The translations under genes were made by a program, and so were the position numbers. Below the pieces are notes generated by a model. The model was not told the DNA's origin. It saw nothing but the letters and a program-made list of their open reading frames with translations, and made no database searches. A DNA stretch of 8,193 bases from FW021-bin31 sp964467635 (lineage in GTDB: Bacteria; Bacteroidota; Bacteroidia; Chitinophagales; Chitinophagaceae). Location: positions 1 to 8,193 of the forward strand of contig CAYXRN010000145.1 of NCBI GenBank assembly GCA_964467635.1, in the 5' to 3' direction. Shown here piece after piece: positions 6,927 through 8,193 of this stretch. The stretch's first letter is position 1. Each line of letters starts with the position of its first letter.

Positions 6927-7307
6927 ATGGAACCCCGGCAACCTTTCTCCTTCAAAAATCGCGTCCGCAGTTTTGGTTATGCCTTAAGCGGGCTGTGGAA
7001 GTTCTTTAGGACGGAGCACAACCTGTGGATTCATTGGATCATAGCTGTCCTGGTGCTTATTGCCGGATTTTTACTCCATCTCTCCCGAATGGAATGGATA
7101 GTGGTAGTGATGGTCATGGGAATGGTGCTCAGCGCAGAAGCCTTTAATACCTGCATAGAAAAAATCATGGATCACCTGGCGCCGGACTACCATGAAAAGG
7201 TGAAATACATCAAGGACCTGGCCGCCGGAGCCGTGCTGATAACCGCTGTCGCGGCTGCGATCACCGGAATCATTGTTTTCCTGCCAAAGATAATAGCACT
7301 GTTTTAA
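6927..7307 (+). CDS. dgkA: DgkA-family diacylglycerol/undecaprenol kinase
   Basis: Small integral membrane lipid kinase of the DgkA family, which phosphorylates diacylglycerol or undecaprenol at the inner membrane with ATP. It serves phospholipid recycling or the undecaprenyl-phosphate carrier pool for cell-wall and polysaccharide synthesis. The 126-aa protein has an amphipathic N-terminus (about 1-30) and three membrane helices (about 34-52, 56-75, 98-119). The family signature EAFNTCIEKIMD (71-82) is intact, as is the KD pair at 96-97. E30, E71, N74, E78, K96 and D97 fall at positions offset by two from the metal- and ATP-binding residues of E. coli DgkA as I recall them, so it should be active. 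Length is normal for the family. The substrate cannot be decided from sequence. The gene is monocistronic here, divergent from the jet operon and convergent with the transketolase gene, 56 bp away. By eye its GC content is higher than that of the jet genes. Confidence 0.93.
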   Translation: MEPRQPFSFKNRVRSFGYALSGLWKFFRTEHNLWIHWIIAVLVLIAGFLLHLSRMEWIVVVMVMGMVLSAEAFNTCIEKIMDHLAPDYHEKVKYIKDLAAGAVLITAVAAAITGIIVFLPKIIALF

Positions 7308-7363
7308 CAACTGCGCTTCCCTTGCTCCCCACTATATCGCATGAAACGGTAAAAAGCGTTGTT

Positions 7364-8193
7364 TTAATAATCCCCAACCGTTTCGGGCAGCTGTTTCATC
7401 GCTTCGTCAAACTGTTCTTTGTTGGGCGCTATGCCATGCCAGTGATAATCGCCTTCCATATAATCTACACCTTTGCCCATGGCCGTGGTCATAATAATGG
7501 CAATAGGCTGCCCTTTGCCCGTCAGCGACTTGGCTTCTTCCAGCTTGGCGATGATCTTTTCAATGTCATTTCCTTCCGGCAGGTACAGCACCTTCCAGCC
7601 GAAGGCTTCAAACTTTGCACCCACATCACCCAGGCCGCCTACCTCTTCCGTAGGACCATCGATCTGTACCCCGTTCCGGTCTATAGTGCTGATCAGGTTA
7701 TCGATTTTATGATGGGCGGCAAAAAGTACCGCCTCCCAAATCTGCCCCTCTTCCAGTTCTCCATCGCCATGCAGAGAGAATACCAGGCTGTCTTCCTTAT
7801 TCAATTTTTTGGTAAGCGCTGCGCCGGCAGCCACACTAAGACCCTGTCCCAGTGAACCGGTAGCCACCCGGATGCCGGGCAGTTGCTCTGCAGTAGCAGG
7901 ATGGCCCTGCAACCGAGAGTCAATCTGACGAAAAGTACTCATTTCCTGAACCGGGAAATAACCGCTGCGCGCCAGCGTACTGTAATAAACCGGAGAAATA
8001 TGGCCGTTGGACAACACGAATACATCTTCCCCTTTAGCGTCCATATCAAAGGAGCTATTGTGCTTCATGACTTTAAAATATAAGGCAGTAAAAAAGTCCG
8101 CACAGCCCAGCGAACCACCCGGGTGGCCGGATTGAGCCTCATAAACCATTCTTACGCTGTCTCTTCTGATCTGTGTAGCTATGTCTTGTAAAG
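7364..8193 (-). CDS. Transketolase, N-terminal subunit (partial, start beyond window)
   Basis: Thiamine-diphosphate-binding half of a split transketolase, which transfers two-carbon ketol units between sugar phosphates in the non-oxidative pentose phosphate pathway in the cytoplasm. The visible 275 residues begin LQDIATQIRRDSVRMVYEA, in frame to the window edge. The ATG at 8147-8149 is therefore internal and the real start lies a few codons or more beyond 8193. Hallmarks seen are SGHPGGSLG (substrate-site histidine loop), LSNGHISP, ATGSLGQGLSVAAG and the ThDP/Mg motif running from HGDGELEEGQIWEA to DRNGVQIDG. The protein ends at ETVGDY, about the length of the N-terminal subunits found in Bacteroidota and archaea, so the pyrimidine-binding and C-terminal domains must be on a second polypeptide. 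That partner gene is not downstream here, where dgkA converges instead. No clear terminator was found in the 56-bp gap to dgkA. Confidence 0.93.
   Translation of the reverse strand, partial: LQDIATQIRRDSVRMVYEAQSGHPGGSLGCADFFTALYFKVMKHNSSFDMDAKGEDVFVLSNGHISPVYYSTLARSGYFPVQEMSTFRQIDSRLQGHPATAEQLPGIRVATGSLGQGLSVAAGAALTKKLNKEDSLVFSLHGDGELEEGQIWEAVLFAAHHKIDNLISTIDRNGVQIDGPTEEVGGLGDVGAKFEAFGWKVLYLPEGNDIEKIIAKLEEAKSLTGKGQPIAIIMTTAMGKGVDYMEGDYHWHGIAPNKEQFDEAMKQLPETVGDY

Noticed and set aside
7341..7370. Possible bidirectional terminator between dgkA and transketolase (AACG...CGTT with flanking T run)
   Set aside because: The stem is only 4 bp with an 8-nt loop, too weak to call, although a terminator would be expected at this convergent junction.
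7322..7855. 177-codon plus-strand frame across the transketolase gene
   Set aside because: It is antisense to a strongly conserved transketolase coding sequence and has no recognisable domain.

Overview
The window looks like chromosomal DNA of a member of the Bacteroidota (class Chitinophagia or a relative is my best guess). This is inferred from moderate GC content, a two-subunit type transketolase, weak Shine-Dalgarno sequences and a TAnnTTTG-like promoter box ahead of the main operon. No marker gene proves the taxonomy.

About three quarters of the window (357-6686, minus strand) is one compact four-gene operon, read in the order jetA - jetB - jetC - jetD. The genes encode a kleisin-like protein (398 aa), a small KITE-like protein (190 aa), a very large SMC/MukB-like ATPase with a central hinge (1236 aa) and a TOPRIM-fold nuclease (287 aa). 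Sizes, order and motifs match a complete Wadjet (JetABCD, also called MksBEFG/EptABCD) anti-plasmid defence system. In studied members, JetABC forms a condensin-like DNA loop-extruding motor that senses small circular DNA, and JetD cleaves the circle. All key ATPase and nuclease residues are present, so the operon looks functional. The genes are tightly coupled: a 6-nt gap, a 17-nt overlap and a 4-nt ATGA overlap.

Downstream of jetD (1-356) is an AT-rich stretch with one possible 67-aa single-pass membrane peptide that I cannot identify. Upstream of jetA, a 240-bp divergent intergenic region (6687-6926) holds the likely operon promoter and a doubtful 44-codon GTG-initiated reading frame. To the right are two housekeeping genes: a diacylglycerol/undecaprenol kinase of the DgkA family (plus strand) and, convergent to it, the N-terminal subunit of a split transketolase (minus strand, its start beyond the right edge).

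The layout suggests a defence cassette next to ordinary core genes. No integrase, transposase, att site, CRISPR array, tRNA or rRNA was seen. The defence system itself is a known type. The less expected details are the matching N-termini of JetB and JetD, the compact JetD, the jetA/jetB junction that stays in one frame across a single stop codon, and the two small unexplained reading frames flanking the operon.
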